From an uncultured Alistipes sp. (GTDB lineage: Bacteria > Bacteroidota > Bacteroidia > Bacteroidales > Rikenellaceae), in the NCBI GenBank assembly GCA_944321955.1, contig CALUNG010000004.1, forward strand, positions 62,001 to 126,000: 64,000 nucleotides of DNA, given 5' to 3'. Every line of letters begins with the position of its first letter. The stretch's first letter is position 1. This document shows positions 1-7,419 of this stretch, in pieces. The translations under genes and the position numbers were made by a program. The notes beneath the pieces were generated by a model. That model worked only from the letters and a program-made list of their open reading frames with translations. It had not been told where the DNA came from and ran no database searches.

Positions 1-846
1 CGTGTCGAGGAGTTCAGCGACGGCAAGGGAACGCTGACCGATATCGGCCTTGCGGTGCTGATCGACGAGGCGAGCGCATCGTCGAGCGAGATTCTGGCCG
101 GAGCCCTGCAGGACAACGACCGCGGTACCATCGTCGGCCGCCGCTCATTCGGCAAGGGGCTCGTACAGCGACAGGTTCCGTTTGCCGACGGTTCGGCGCT
201 GCGCATAACCGTGGCCCGCTATTTCACGCCTACGGGGCGCTCCATACAGAAACCATACACCATGGGCGACGAGGAGTCGTACCGCAGCGACCTGTTCAAC
301 CGTTACGTCAACAACGAGTTCTTCTCGGCCGACAGCATCCACTTCGCCGACTCGCTGCGTTATGTCACCCCGCGCGGCAAGGTCGTCTATGGCGGTGGAG
401 GCATCATGCCCGACCTGTTCGTGCCGCTCGATACCACGGACGTTACCAAATACTTCATCGAGGTTTCGGGCCGCAACATTCTCTATCGATATACGATCGA
501 GTATGCCGACCGTCATCGTGCCGAACTCGACCGCATCACCACGCTCGACGAACTGCGCGCATTCCTCGATGCCGACAGAAACCTGCTTGAGGATTTCGTG
601 GCCTATGCCGCCAGTCACGGCGTGCCCCCCGTACGTCATGACATAGCCGTTTCGCGCCGCCTGATCGAGGCGCAGCTGCGGGCATACATAAGCCGCAATA
701 CCAAACTCGAGAGCGACGGCTTCTACGACAACATATACAGGATCGACAACGCCATACTGCGCTCGATCGATCTGTTGAAGGCGGCGGATGACAGGGAAAC
801 GGTCGCACCCGGTTCCGCCGACAATAAGGACAGGAAAGATGTTTAG
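1..846 (+). CDS. S41 family C-terminal processing peptidase (3' part, 5' truncated by window edge)
   Basis: The frame is open from base 1, so this is the C-terminal 281 residues of a larger protein whose start lies outside the window. It carries the S41 catalytic core: the serine region SASSSEI followed about 23 residues later by the lysine in SFGKGLVQ, which are the Ser/Lys dyad of Prc/CtpA-type proteases. The family cleaves C-terminal tails of periplasmic or envelope proteins. The PDZ and N-terminal signal would be upstream and cannot be seen. After the catalytic domain there is a long helical tail of about 180 residues, common in Bacteroidota S41 proteins. It overlaps the next gene by 8 bases, so the two are probably cotranscribed. 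The family call is firm; the exact substrate is unknown. Confidence 0.9.
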   Translation, partial: RVEEFSDGKGTLTDIGLAVLIDEASASSSEILAGALQDNDRGTIVGRRSFGKGLVQRQVPFADGSALRITVARYFTPTGRSIQKPYTMGDEESYRSDLFNRYVNNEFFSADSIHFADSLRYVTPRGKVVYGGGGIMPDLFVPLDTTDVTKYFIEVSGRNILYRYTIEYADRHRAELDRITTLDELRAFLDADRNLLEDFVAYAASHGVPPVRHDIAVSRRLIEAQLRAYISRNTKLESDGFYDNIYRIDNAILRSIDLLKAADDRETVAPGSADNKDRKDV

Positions 847-1153
847 GCGAGTTATCTATTTTGCGGGAGCGGTGGCGGTTCTGGCCGTCATCGTCCTGAC
901 GATTCTGGGCCGTGACGGCTACACTTCGGCCGTATGTTGGCGAAAGGCTGCGGCCGTTGTTACGGCTGTACCTGCAGACGAAAAAACCGGCATCGGAACA
1001 CCGATGCCGGATGTGAGTGTCGTGCAGCCGGCCGATTCGCTCGGCAACACGAATATCTCTGCTCCGTCTCCTACGAATGGAACTGCATCCATATCCGATG
1101 ATGTCGCTCCGGCGGATACGGGTATGCCTGCAGCCGATTCACTGGCGCGTTAG
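839..1153 (+). CDS. Small single-pass membrane protein, unknown function
   Basis: A 104-residue protein starting MFRRVIYF, with one strongly hydrophobic helix at about residues 5-23. A Pro/Ser/Ala/Asp-rich low-complexity tail follows, probably disordered and exported or periplasmic. I chose the ATG at 839, which overlaps the S41 protease stop by 8 bases. The longer upstream extension would lie inside the protease gene and adds a polar stretch before the membrane helix. No family is recognised. Its coupling to the S41 protease suggests an envelope role, but this is inference only. It converges with the minus-strand gene ending at 1167, leaving 13 bases between. Confidence 0.6.
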   Translation: MFRRVIYFAGAVAVLAVIVLTILGRDGYTSAVCWRKAAAVVTAVPADEKTGIGTPMPDVSVVQPADSLGNTNISAPSPTNGTASISDDVAPADTGMPAADSLAR

Positions 1154-1166
1154 GCGCTGTCAGACC

Positions 1167-1589
1167 TTACCTTGGAACGGGGAACGACAGCGTGCGGGCG
1201 TCGAGAAAACTGTTGGGGAAGTCTCCCCAGTTCGAAGCCTGTCCGTTCGATATGTCGATGTGGCGCAGTACGCGCAGCGTATTGTTGTCGAGTACCACGA
1301 CGCGCCGCGGCATCGGCTTGTTGTAGACGTTGACTATCGAGCTCATCGTCACCGACGGACGTACCGGTACAAGTTCCGGCTCGTTGCGCGGGTTTTTCCA
1401 TGCCTCGAAATCGGGTTGCCACGTCTCGATTTTCGGCCATATGCCGGTCTCGGGGTTGTATGACAACTCCTTTTGGTCGATATTCAACTCTTCACGCAAC
1501 TCCTCCGGTGTCTCCATAATACCGGTCTGCTGGGCTTGTGCCGTCATTGCGGCAAGCAGCGCAATCGCTGCAAACATTCTCTTTTTCAT
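1167..1589 (-). CDS. Secreted protein of unknown function downstream of recO
   Basis: A 140-residue protein with a clear type I signal peptide (MKKRMFAAIALLAAMTAQAQ, cleavage after AQA), so it should be periplasmic. The mature part is rich in aromatic residues (WPKIETW, FEAWKNP, NWGDFP) and has no domain I can name. Its start codon shares one base with the recO stop (TGATG), so it is the last gene of a prmA-recO-orf operon. Translation is probably coupled to recO. No Cys lipobox is present. It is described here as a conserved-looking hypothetical without a functional claim. Confidence 0.75.
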   Translation of the reverse strand: MKKRMFAAIALLAAMTAQAQQTGIMETPEELREELNIDQKELSYNPETGIWPKIETWQPDFEAWKNPRNEPELVPVRPSVTMSSIVNVYNKPMPRRVVVLDNNTLRVLRHIDISNGQASNWGDFPNSFLDARTLSFPVPR

Positions 1590-2314
1590 CAGAATACCTC
1601 CTGTAATATTTTTATCGAGCGAACGGCGTGTATCGCATCGAGATGATATCCGTAGTATGTCAGCATCGCGTCGAGAAAACCGACCCGCTGGTTGCGGTTG
1701 AGACCTATTTCGCCGAGATACTTAACGTCGCATTCGAGCAGGTCGCGCAGTATCATGGCGTTGTCGGCGTCCATCACGGCCGAGTGCAGCGGCGGTACGG
1801 TCGTGAATACACCCTCGCGCATGTCGAACAGAGCCCGTGGCATGTATTCGTTTCCGGGACTGAACCCCAGAAAGCGGCTCAGGTTGGCAAGGAACCACAG
1901 GTGGAAGTTGGCCGTACCCTCCCTTGCGTCGTCGAGGGCCTCGACCGATCCCCAGACGAAATCGAAGAGGTCGGCATTGGGTTCGCTCTCCTTGACCAGC
2001 CGGTACAAAACCTCTGCCATGAAGAGCGCTATGGTCGTCTTGCGTATGTCGAAAGGCGTGGACTGCAGCACGATGCCGCTGTGCACCTCCCTGAACCGGT
2101 GCATCTCCATACGCGGCGACTCGAGCCCCTCGAACTCCACGGCGAACATGGGCTGGAACAGCGCCGCCTTCGAACCGTGGCCGCGCGACGACCTGATGCC
2201 CTGCACCATGTAGCTGCGGCGACCGCCGACATCCGTCAGCAGATGTACGACCATCGACGTCTCGCCGTATTTCAGCGTGTTGAGGACTATGCCGCGGGCC
2301 TTGTAACTCTTCAT
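1589..2314 (-). CDS. recO: DNA repair protein RecO
   Basis: The 241-residue protein opens with the RecO OB-fold signature: RGIVLNTLKYGETSMVV, then LTDVGGRRSYMVQGIR. A helical C-terminal domain follows. RecO loads RecA onto SSB-coated single-stranded DNA together with RecR in the RecF-type recombinational repair pathway. The length fits the family. The four-cysteine zinc site of many RecO proteins is not evident, and Bacteroidota RecO proteins often lack it. It overlaps the upstream prmA by four bases (ATGA) and the downstream secreted gene by one base, which indicates one tight operon. Confidence 0.93.
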   Translation of the reverse strand: MKSYKARGIVLNTLKYGETSMVVHLLTDVGGRRSYMVQGIRSSRGHGSKAALFQPMFAVEFEGLESPRMEMHRFREVHSGIVLQSTPFDIRKTTIALFMAEVLYRLVKESEPNADLFDFVWGSVEALDDAREGTANFHLWFLANLSRFLGFSPGNEYMPRALFDMREGVFTTVPPLHSAVMDADNAMILRDLLECDVKYLGEIGLNRNQRVGFLDAMLTYYGYHLDAIHAVRSIKILQEVF

Positions 2315-3147
2315 CGCTCCATGACAAAACCGACGGCCGACCAGCCTTCGTTGGATTTCAGTTGCACCTCTTTCATGTTTAACGCATGAGCCGCCTCACG
2401 TATTGTCGGCACGTCCGCATCGAGGAATCCGCTCATGATCAGACGGCCTCCGTCGTGCAGCATTTCGGCGTATGCTGGCATGTCGCGCAACAGTATGTTG
2501 CGGTTGATGTTGGCCAGAATCGTGTCGTAGTGCCGTCCTGCAACCATGCGCACGTCGCCGAGTATGGGCGTTATGCGGTCGGCTGCACCGTTGGTCGAGG
2601 CATTCTCGCCGCAGTTGCTGAATGCCATGTCGTCGATGTCGACGGCATCGACATGTGCGGCGCCACGCTTTACCGCCACGATCGAGAGCACACCCGTACC
2701 GCACCCCATGTCGAGCACCTGTTTGCCTTCGAGATCTGTCTCGAGCATCGACTCGATCATCAGCCGCGTGGTTGCATGGTGACCAGTGCCGAACGACATT
2801 TGCGGCATGATCACTATCTCCATCTCGCCGTACTCCGGACGCGGAGCGTGGAACGGGGCGCGCACGATTACGCGTCCGTCTATCTCTACCGGTTCGAAAT
2901 GGCTCTCCCACAGGGCGTTCCAGTTTTGCTGCTCGATCTCCACATAGCGTCGGTCTGTGATGCCGTAGCGGTCGAGTAGTGCATTGACCTGCTCCATGCA
3001 GTCGGCCAGAGCGTCGCGCGGTATGTATGCCTTCAGTATCGGCCCTTCGTTCGTGAAGCTCTCGAAAGGGTAGTCGGCCAGTTCGGCCACGATGATCCCG
3101 GACTGCTCGTCGTCGGCGACGCGGATGTTGAGTTCGACGTAATCCAT
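2311..3147 (-). CDS. prmA: Ribosomal protein L11 methyltransferase PrmA
   Basis: This 278-residue SAM-dependent methyltransferase has the PrmA layout. An N-terminal substrate-recognition domain of about 100 residues leads through the linker MPQMSFGTGHHATT into a Rossmann fold. That fold has motif I VLDMGCGTGVLSI, an acidic VDIDD strand and an ANINR motif where most amino-group methyltransferases have NPP-like motifs. PrmA trimethylates ribosomal protein L11. The FGTGHHATT segment is diagnostic for PrmA over general methyltransferases. It is the first gene of the prmA-recO operon and diverges from xerD, with overlapping promoters between them. Confidence 0.94.
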   Translation of the reverse strand: MDYVELNIRVADDEQSGIIVAELADYPFESFTNEGPILKAYIPRDALADCMEQVNALLDRYGITDRRYVEIEQQNWNALWESHFEPVEIDGRVIVRAPFHAPRPEYGEMEIVIMPQMSFGTGHHATTRLMIESMLETDLEGKQVLDMGCGTGVLSIVAVKRGAAHVDAVDIDDMAFSNCGENASTNGAADRITPILGDVRMVAGRHYDTILANINRNILLRDMPAYAEMLHDGGRLIMSGFLDADVPTIREAAHALNMKEVQLKSNEGWSAVGFVMER

Positions 3148-3165
3148 ATATTATGTAAAATTTTG

Positions 3166-3173
3166 TATCTTTG
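3166..3173 (+). promoter_or_regulatory. Putative xerD promoter (-7 TATCTTTG)
   Basis: The octamer TATCTTTG matches the Bacteroidota -7 consensus TAnnTTTG. It lies about 95 bases before the chosen xerD ATG. No convincing -33 TTTG is seen at the usual 19-21 base spacing. It sits six bases from the opposing prmA -7 box, so the two promoters overlap. Confidence 0.5.
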
Positions 3174-3179
3174 TATTAA

Positions 3180-3187
3180 CAAAAATA
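3180..3187 (-). promoter_or_regulatory. Putative prmA operon promoter (-7 TATTTTTG on minus strand)
   Basis: Read on the minus strand the sequence is TATTTTTG, a perfect TAnnTTTG box 32 bases upstream of the prmA start. It nearly abuts the xerD -7 box, which implies the two polymerases compete. No -33 element is obvious. Confidence 0.5.
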
Positions 3188-3267
3188 GATATAAATTTTC
3201 GAAAAATCATCGTCTGCGGCCTGCATTTGCAGTTGTGGGGCCGCTGCGGTGGCAAACCCGAACGATC

Positions 3268-4161
3268 ATGGCCGAATATGCCAAAAAATGGGAAGACGCA
3301 GCCAGGCGTTACCGTACATACATAAAGTTCGAACGCAATCTCTCGGACAATACCGTGACCTCGTACATGCGCGATCTTCGCGAGTTCGCGCACTTTATTC
3401 TCCGCATGTACGACGTGCCGCCGCGCAAGGTCGAGTCGCAGATGATCGAGAGGTTCATGTGTCACGTCTTCGACAAGGGGAGCGAACGCAGTTCGCAGGC
3501 GCGCTGTCTCAGCAGCATCAAGAGTTTCTTCAACTACCTGCTGGTGACGGACGCCATCACCACCTCGCCGGCCGAGTTCGTCGATACGCCCAAGTTCGGG
3601 CGGCAGCTGCCCGATACGCTTACCACCGACGAGGTCGATCGCATAATCGCTGCCGTCGACACCTCGACCGTCAAGGGACGTCGTGATCGGGCCATGCTCG
3701 AGGTTCTCTACTCATGCGGGCTGCGTGTATCGGAACTTACGTCGCTGCGGTTGTGCGATCTCTTTTTCGGCGAGGGCTACATACGTGTTACCGGCAAGGG
3801 CGACAAGCAGCGCCTGGTGCCGATAAGCCCCGTAGCGCGCGACCGCATACAGATCTACCTCGAGGAGCGCGAACAGGCCAAATCGGGCGAGGAGAGCGTC
3901 TTTCTGAACAACCGCGGACAGAAACTCACGCGTGTCATGGTCTTCACGGTCATCCGGCAGGCGGCGCGGCGTGCCGGCATCACCAAACATATAAGTCCCC
4001 ATACCTTCCGGCACTCGTTCGCCACACACCTGCTGGCCGGAGGAGCAAGCATACGACAGGTGCAGGAGCTTCTGGGTCATGAGAACATCGCGACGACCGA
4101 AATCTATACTCACCTCGATACCTCGCGCCTGCGCGATACGGTCGGAAAACTCGAGCAGTAG
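3268..4161 (+). CDS. xerD: Site-specific tyrosine recombinase XerD
   Basis: The 297-residue protein is an integrase-family recombinase with a SAM-like N-terminal domain (about 10-95) and a catalytic domain (about 115-290). All catalytic residues are present: Arg153 in SCGLRVSEL, Lys177 in VTGKGDKQR, His245 and Arg248 in SPHTFRHSFATH, His271 in LLGHENI and nucleophile Tyr280 in TTEIYTHLD. XerC/XerD resolve chromosome dimers at dif. Length and motifs fit XerD/XerC-type housekeeping enzymes rather than a phage integrase. The ATG at 3268 was chosen because the upstream 35 codons are not family-like and overlap the promoter. Whether it is XerD rather than XerC rests on resemblance only. Confidence 0.9.
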   Translation: MAEYAKKWEDAARRYRTYIKFERNLSDNTVTSYMRDLREFAHFILRMYDVPPRKVESQMIERFMCHVFDKGSERSSQARCLSSIKSFFNYLLVTDAITTSPAEFVDTPKFGRQLPDTLTTDEVDRIIAAVDTSTVKGRRDRAMLEVLYSCGLRVSELTSLRLCDLFFGEGYIRVTGKGDKQRLVPISPVARDRIQIYLEEREQAKSGEESVFLNNRGQKLTRVMVFTVIRQAARRAGITKHISPHTFRHSFATHLLAGGASIRQVQELLGHENIATTEIYTHLDTSRLRDTVGKLEQ

Positions 4162-4180
4162 GGCTGCAGTTTGCACGAAA

Positions 4181-4211
4181 AAGACCGGCACTCCGAAAGA
4201 GTGCCGGTCTT
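4181..4211 (+). terminator. Rho-independent terminator after xerD
   Basis: A perfect 13-bp stem (AAGACCGGCACTC with GAGTGCCGGTCTT) encloses a 5-base loop and is followed by a T-rich stretch. A-rich sequence before the stem means it may also stop transcription from deoC on the other strand. Confidence 0.8.
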
Positions 4212-4348
4212 TTGTCTTGTGCAGTTGGGCCTGTAGCCGATCGGTGTCGTTTTGCCGGTACCAACGCTCTATTGTCCGAAACCGTTCGTGAACGTTCAGC
4301 CATTTGCCTGTTCCCGCCGCATCCGACCGAGGGCCGTCCGCCTCTCTG

Positions 4349-5227
4349 CTAATAGTACTTGATCTGTTTGCCTTCGATGGCCGACAGAATGTTGTTGGCG
4401 GCCGACGATGCACCGATACGGAACAGATCTGTCGTAAGCCACTCCTCGCCAAGAATCTCCTTGACGATGGTGTAGTAGAGCGTGGCCTCCTCGGGCGTGC
4501 GAACGCCTCCTGCGGCCTTGAAGCCTACCTTGCGGCCCGTCTTGTCGTAGTAGTCCCTGATGGCGTGGCACATCACGACGGCAGCCTCGGGAGTGGCCGC
4601 AACGTCGATCTTGCCCGTCGATGTCTTTACGAAATCGCCTCCGGCCTCCATCGACAGCAGCGATGCCTTGCGTATGAGGTCGGGAGTCTTGAGCGCGCCC
4701 GACTCGATGATGACCTTCAGCGTGATGTCGCTGCCGGCCTCCTTGCGCAGAACCTCCACCTCGTTTGCGGCCTCGTCATAGTGTCCCGTAAGCATCTTGC
4801 CCACGTTGAGTATTATGTCGATCTCGTCGGCTCCGTTCTCAACGGCCATGGCTACCTCGAGACTCTTTACCTCGAGGAATGTCTGCGCTGCCGGGAATCC
4901 GCCGGCGACGCTCGTGATGCGCATCGGCGAGTCGCCCAGCGCAACGCCTACGGTCTCGACGAACGACGGATAGATGCATATCGATGCCACATTGGGGATC
5001 TCGGGATACTTGTCGTAGAATTCGACGGTCTTTCTGGCAAATTCGGTGACCGACTCGACCGAATCATTGCACGACAGGGTCGTAAGGTCGATGGCCGAAT
5101 AACAGAACTTGTAGACGTCGATATTCTCGTTCTTTTTGGCTTCTGCCTTCAGGCGGGCAACCTCATCGGCTACCTGTGCTTCGCTCTGTGCGGGAGCATA
5201 TTCCTTCAAACGGTTTGCGTACTCCAT
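4349..5227 (-). CDS. deoC: Deoxyribose-phosphate aldolase
   Basis: This 292-residue class I aldolase cleaves 2-deoxyribose-5-phosphate to glyceraldehyde-3-phosphate and acetaldehyde in deoxynucleoside breakdown. The Schiff-base lysine is Lys201 in FVKTSTG. The second active-site lysine is Lys237 in VGFKAAGG, and KVIIESG and DIILNVGKM are the other barrel-strand signatures. An N-terminal extension of about 35 residues precedes the TIM barrel, as in the longer DeoC subfamily. It is monocistronic, with its own -33/-7 promoter. Triose-phosphate from this reaction would enter glycolysis through enzymes such as tpiA and eno encoded nearby. Confidence 0.95.
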   Translation of the reverse strand: MEYANRLKEYAPAQSEAQVADEVARLKAEAKKNENIDVYKFCYSAIDLTTLSCNDSVESVTEFARKTVEFYDKYPEIPNVASICIYPSFVETVGVALGDSPMRITSVAGGFPAAQTFLEVKSLEVAMAVENGADEIDIILNVGKMLTGHYDEAANEVEVLRKEAGSDITLKVIIESGALKTPDLIRKASLLSMEAGGDFVKTSTGKIDVAATPEAAVVMCHAIRDYYDKTGRKVGFKAAGGVRTPEEATLYYTIVKEILGEEWLTTDLFRIGASSAANNILSAIEGKQIKYY

Positions 5228-5265
5228 AACTTATATGGTTTTAACGGTTTATGTTCTTATAGATA

Positions 5266-5298
5266 CAAATATATACATTTTTTTTGAATTCGCACAAA
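5266..5298 (-). promoter_or_regulatory. deoC promoter with -33 and -7 elements
   Basis: On the minus strand TTTG (5298-5295) is followed after 21 bases by TATATTTG (5273-5266). Both elements and the spacing fit the Bacteroidota sigma-ABfr consensus. The start codon lies 38 bases further on. Confidence 0.7.
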
Positions 5299-5395
5299 AT
5301 TGTATCGCCATGCCGAATATCGCAACTGGCCTTATTCATATATATGTACGGAGTATCTTCACATGTGTGCGGCCCGGTTGTCGCCTGCCAAAAAC

Positions 5396-5431
5396 GAAAG
5401 GATGGCGCTCCTTTCGGAATGCCATCCTTTC
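5396..5431 (-). terminator. Terminator downstream of the TPR/OmpA lipoprotein gene
   Basis: The arms GAAAGGATGGC and GCCATCCTTTC form an 11-bp stem. On the minus strand it is followed by a run of five T. It begins about 20 bases after the lipoprotein gene stop. Confidence 0.75.
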
Positions 5432-5452
5432 ATGTTTGAACTTCGTCTGCGA

Positions 5453-7180
5453 CTATTCGTAGAGAGCCGCGAGGTTAACGTCCTTCTTGGCCTTTGCCTC
5501 GAGCGACGGATCCTTCGAGATTGCGCTGTTGAGCTGAGCCTTGGCGTTGTTCAGGTTGCCCTCCTTGACTGCGATAACGGCACGCAGGTAGTCTGCCTTT
5601 GCCGAGTTGTCGTTGGCGATGCTGTTCTTGGCAGCTGCCAGGTCGCCGTTCATGATCTGGGCGATGGCTGCATTGTAGCCGGTGAGCTTCGGAGCGGCCT
5701 TTGCGTAGTCGCCTTCGGCTGCGTAAACCAGAGCCTGAGTCTGGGCATCGGCTGCCTTTGCATACTCCTTGGCCTTCTCTACGTCGCCGTTTGCGAGGTA
5801 TGCAAGAGCGAGGTTGTTGTTAAGCTCGGCAGAGTTGCCGCCGGCCTTAACGGCGTTCTGGAATGCTGCGAGAGCCTTGGCGTTCTCACCTGCCTCGGCA
5901 TAAGCCAGACCGAGGTTGTTGTATGCACGGGCGTCGTTATATTTTGCAGCTGCATACTCCAGGGCAGCGACTGCGCACTCGGGCTTTGCCTCTGCGATGT
6001 GGAGGAGTTCCTCGAGGTCGAGCTCATCGAACTTGCCGGCCTTAACCAGTGCCAGCATCTCGTCATCGGTCTTGCCGGTGATGTCGGCGCTGTTGACGAT
6101 CTGGGCGCGACGGAGTTTCGGCAGGATCTCTTTCTTGAGGGTGTTGTATACGGCCGAGAGGTTCTTGATCTCCTTCTCGCGCTGAGCCGACGAGTCGTAT
6201 CTGCTCAGAACCTGGAGAATGATATCCTTGTCCTCGATGTTCGAAGCGGCAACAGCCTCCTTGAAGCCTTCCCAGTCCTCACCGTACGAAGCGGCGTCGA
6301 TCTGCAGGCCTGCATCGGCAAGCAGCTTCTCGATGGCCTTCTTACCGGACTCGCTACGTTTGCCCGAGAGCTTGTCGTTGAAGTTCTCCGGACCATCGGG
6401 CGAAGCGTAACCGTTTACGTATACGCTCTGCGAAGCGCGGTCGTTGGCCTTGTATTCGGCAACCTTGGCCTCGAGGTTCTCGAGCTCTTCGGTCTTGATG
6501 GCCTTCTTCTCAACCTTCGAGCTGTTGATCTTGTAGAGGATGTCGGCCTTGGTAACTACCGTGGTAACGTTCTTGTAGTCGTTGGCAGCAACCTGCATGT
6601 TGTCGGCGTAGTCGAGATCCTTCTGGAGGGTATTCAGACCCTTGGCGATCGTGCGGCCGAACGACTTGGTGAGGGCTGCGGCCTCGGCACCGCCCTTGGC
6701 CAGAACTTCAGCCTCTTCCTTGGTCGGAAGCGCGCCGGTATTTGCGTTGATGAGCGTGAACTCCTTGCAGGGACCGCTGGGGCACTTAACCTCGACGCGG
6801 AGCTGGAGCTCGCACTGCTGCATGCGCTCGTCGTAGGGGAATTCAACGCTGTACGAGTACGAACCGCCGTTCTCGTCAACCTTGGTATAGTTGTCCTTTA
6901 CCTTCGAGCCCTGAAGACATTTGGTCGGAGCGGCAACCTCGCCTCCCTCGAACACGAGTACCGGAGTAACCTTCAGTACGGCGTTCTTGTCGAAGTACTT
7001 TGCAGGGAAGTTGACGTTGATGTCGGCAGCAACCTTTCCGTTGTTGAGGACCAGAACCTCGGGATTGCAGCTTACGGCTACCTGACCCTCGTTTTTGGCC
7101 ATCTTCTTAAAACAATTACAACTTGTGAATGCAAATGCTGCAACCGCAAGTACCATTGTCACTTTCAATAGGCGTTTCAT
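5453..7180 (-). CDS. Outer-membrane lipoprotein with OmpA-like domain and tetratricopeptide repeats
   Basis: The 575-residue protein starts with a lipoprotein signal peptide (MKRLLKVTMVLAVAAFAFTS then Cys), so it is probably anchored in the outer membrane. The first 200 residues form a beta-rich region. An OmpA-like peptidoglycan-binding segment follows, with VNGYASPDGPENFN and LSGKRSES. The last 200 residues are helical repeats with TPR features (ARAYNNLGLAYAEAGENAKA, NNNLALAYLANGDVEKAKEY). Such proteins link the outer membrane to the cell wall and hold partners through the TPRs. I took the ATG at 7180 because it gives a clean lipobox; an upstream in-frame extension is charged and would bury the signal. 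Confidence 0.85.
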   Translation of the reverse strand: MKRLLKVTMVLAVAAFAFTSCNCFKKMAKNEGQVAVSCNPEVLVLNNGKVAADINVNFPAKYFDKNAVLKVTPVLVFEGGEVAAPTKCLQGSKVKDNYTKVDENGGSYSYSVEFPYDERMQQCELQLRVEVKCPSGPCKEFTLINANTGALPTKEEAEVLAKGGAEAAALTKSFGRTIAKGLNTLQKDLDYADNMQVAANDYKNVTTVVTKADILYKINSSKVEKKAIKTEELENLEAKVAEYKANDRASQSVYVNGYASPDGPENFNDKLSGKRSESGKKAIEKLLADAGLQIDAASYGEDWEGFKEAVAASNIEDKDIILQVLSRYDSSAQREKEIKNLSAVYNTLKKEILPKLRRAQIVNSADITGKTDDEMLALVKAGKFDELDLEELLHIAEAKPECAVAALEYAAAKYNDARAYNNLGLAYAEAGENAKALAAFQNAVKAGGNSAELNNNLALAYLANGDVEKAKEYAKAADAQTQALVYAAEGDYAKAAPKLTGYNAAIAQIMNGDLAAAKNSIANDNSAKADYLRAVIAVKEGNLNNAKAQLNSAISKDPSLEAKAKKDVNLAALYE

Positions 7181-7287
7181 AGCTTTTGTTTTTTTGGTGT
7201 TTGATAATATTCTGTTTGTCAATTCATTGTCTCCCGTAATGCCGGCTTTGGCCATCTTGCTTCGCTTGTGCCGGTGCATATACTATG

Positions 7288-7295
7288 CAAATATA
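7288..7295 (-). promoter_or_regulatory. Putative promoter of the TPR/OmpA lipoprotein gene
   Basis: TATATTTG on the minus strand matches TAnnTTTG and would give a leader of about 100 bases. No -33 TTTG is seen at standard spacing. Confidence 0.5.
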
Positions 7296-7370
7296 ACTAA
7301 AACTCTTTAACGAACGTATAAATTCCGTCATATTTTTTTGCCCGCACGACACTTTACCGGAAAAACAGAA

Positions 7371-7395
7371 GGACGGGTTGTCTTCATACCCGTCC
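7371..7395 (-). terminator. Terminator after pnp
   Basis: An 8-bp stem (GGACGGGT with ACCCGTCC, 9-base loop) lies 25 bases after the pnp stop. A T-rich tract follows on the minus strand. Confidence 0.7.
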
Positions 7396-7419
7396 TCCCG
7401 TTTGATTGGCTTCAGCCGC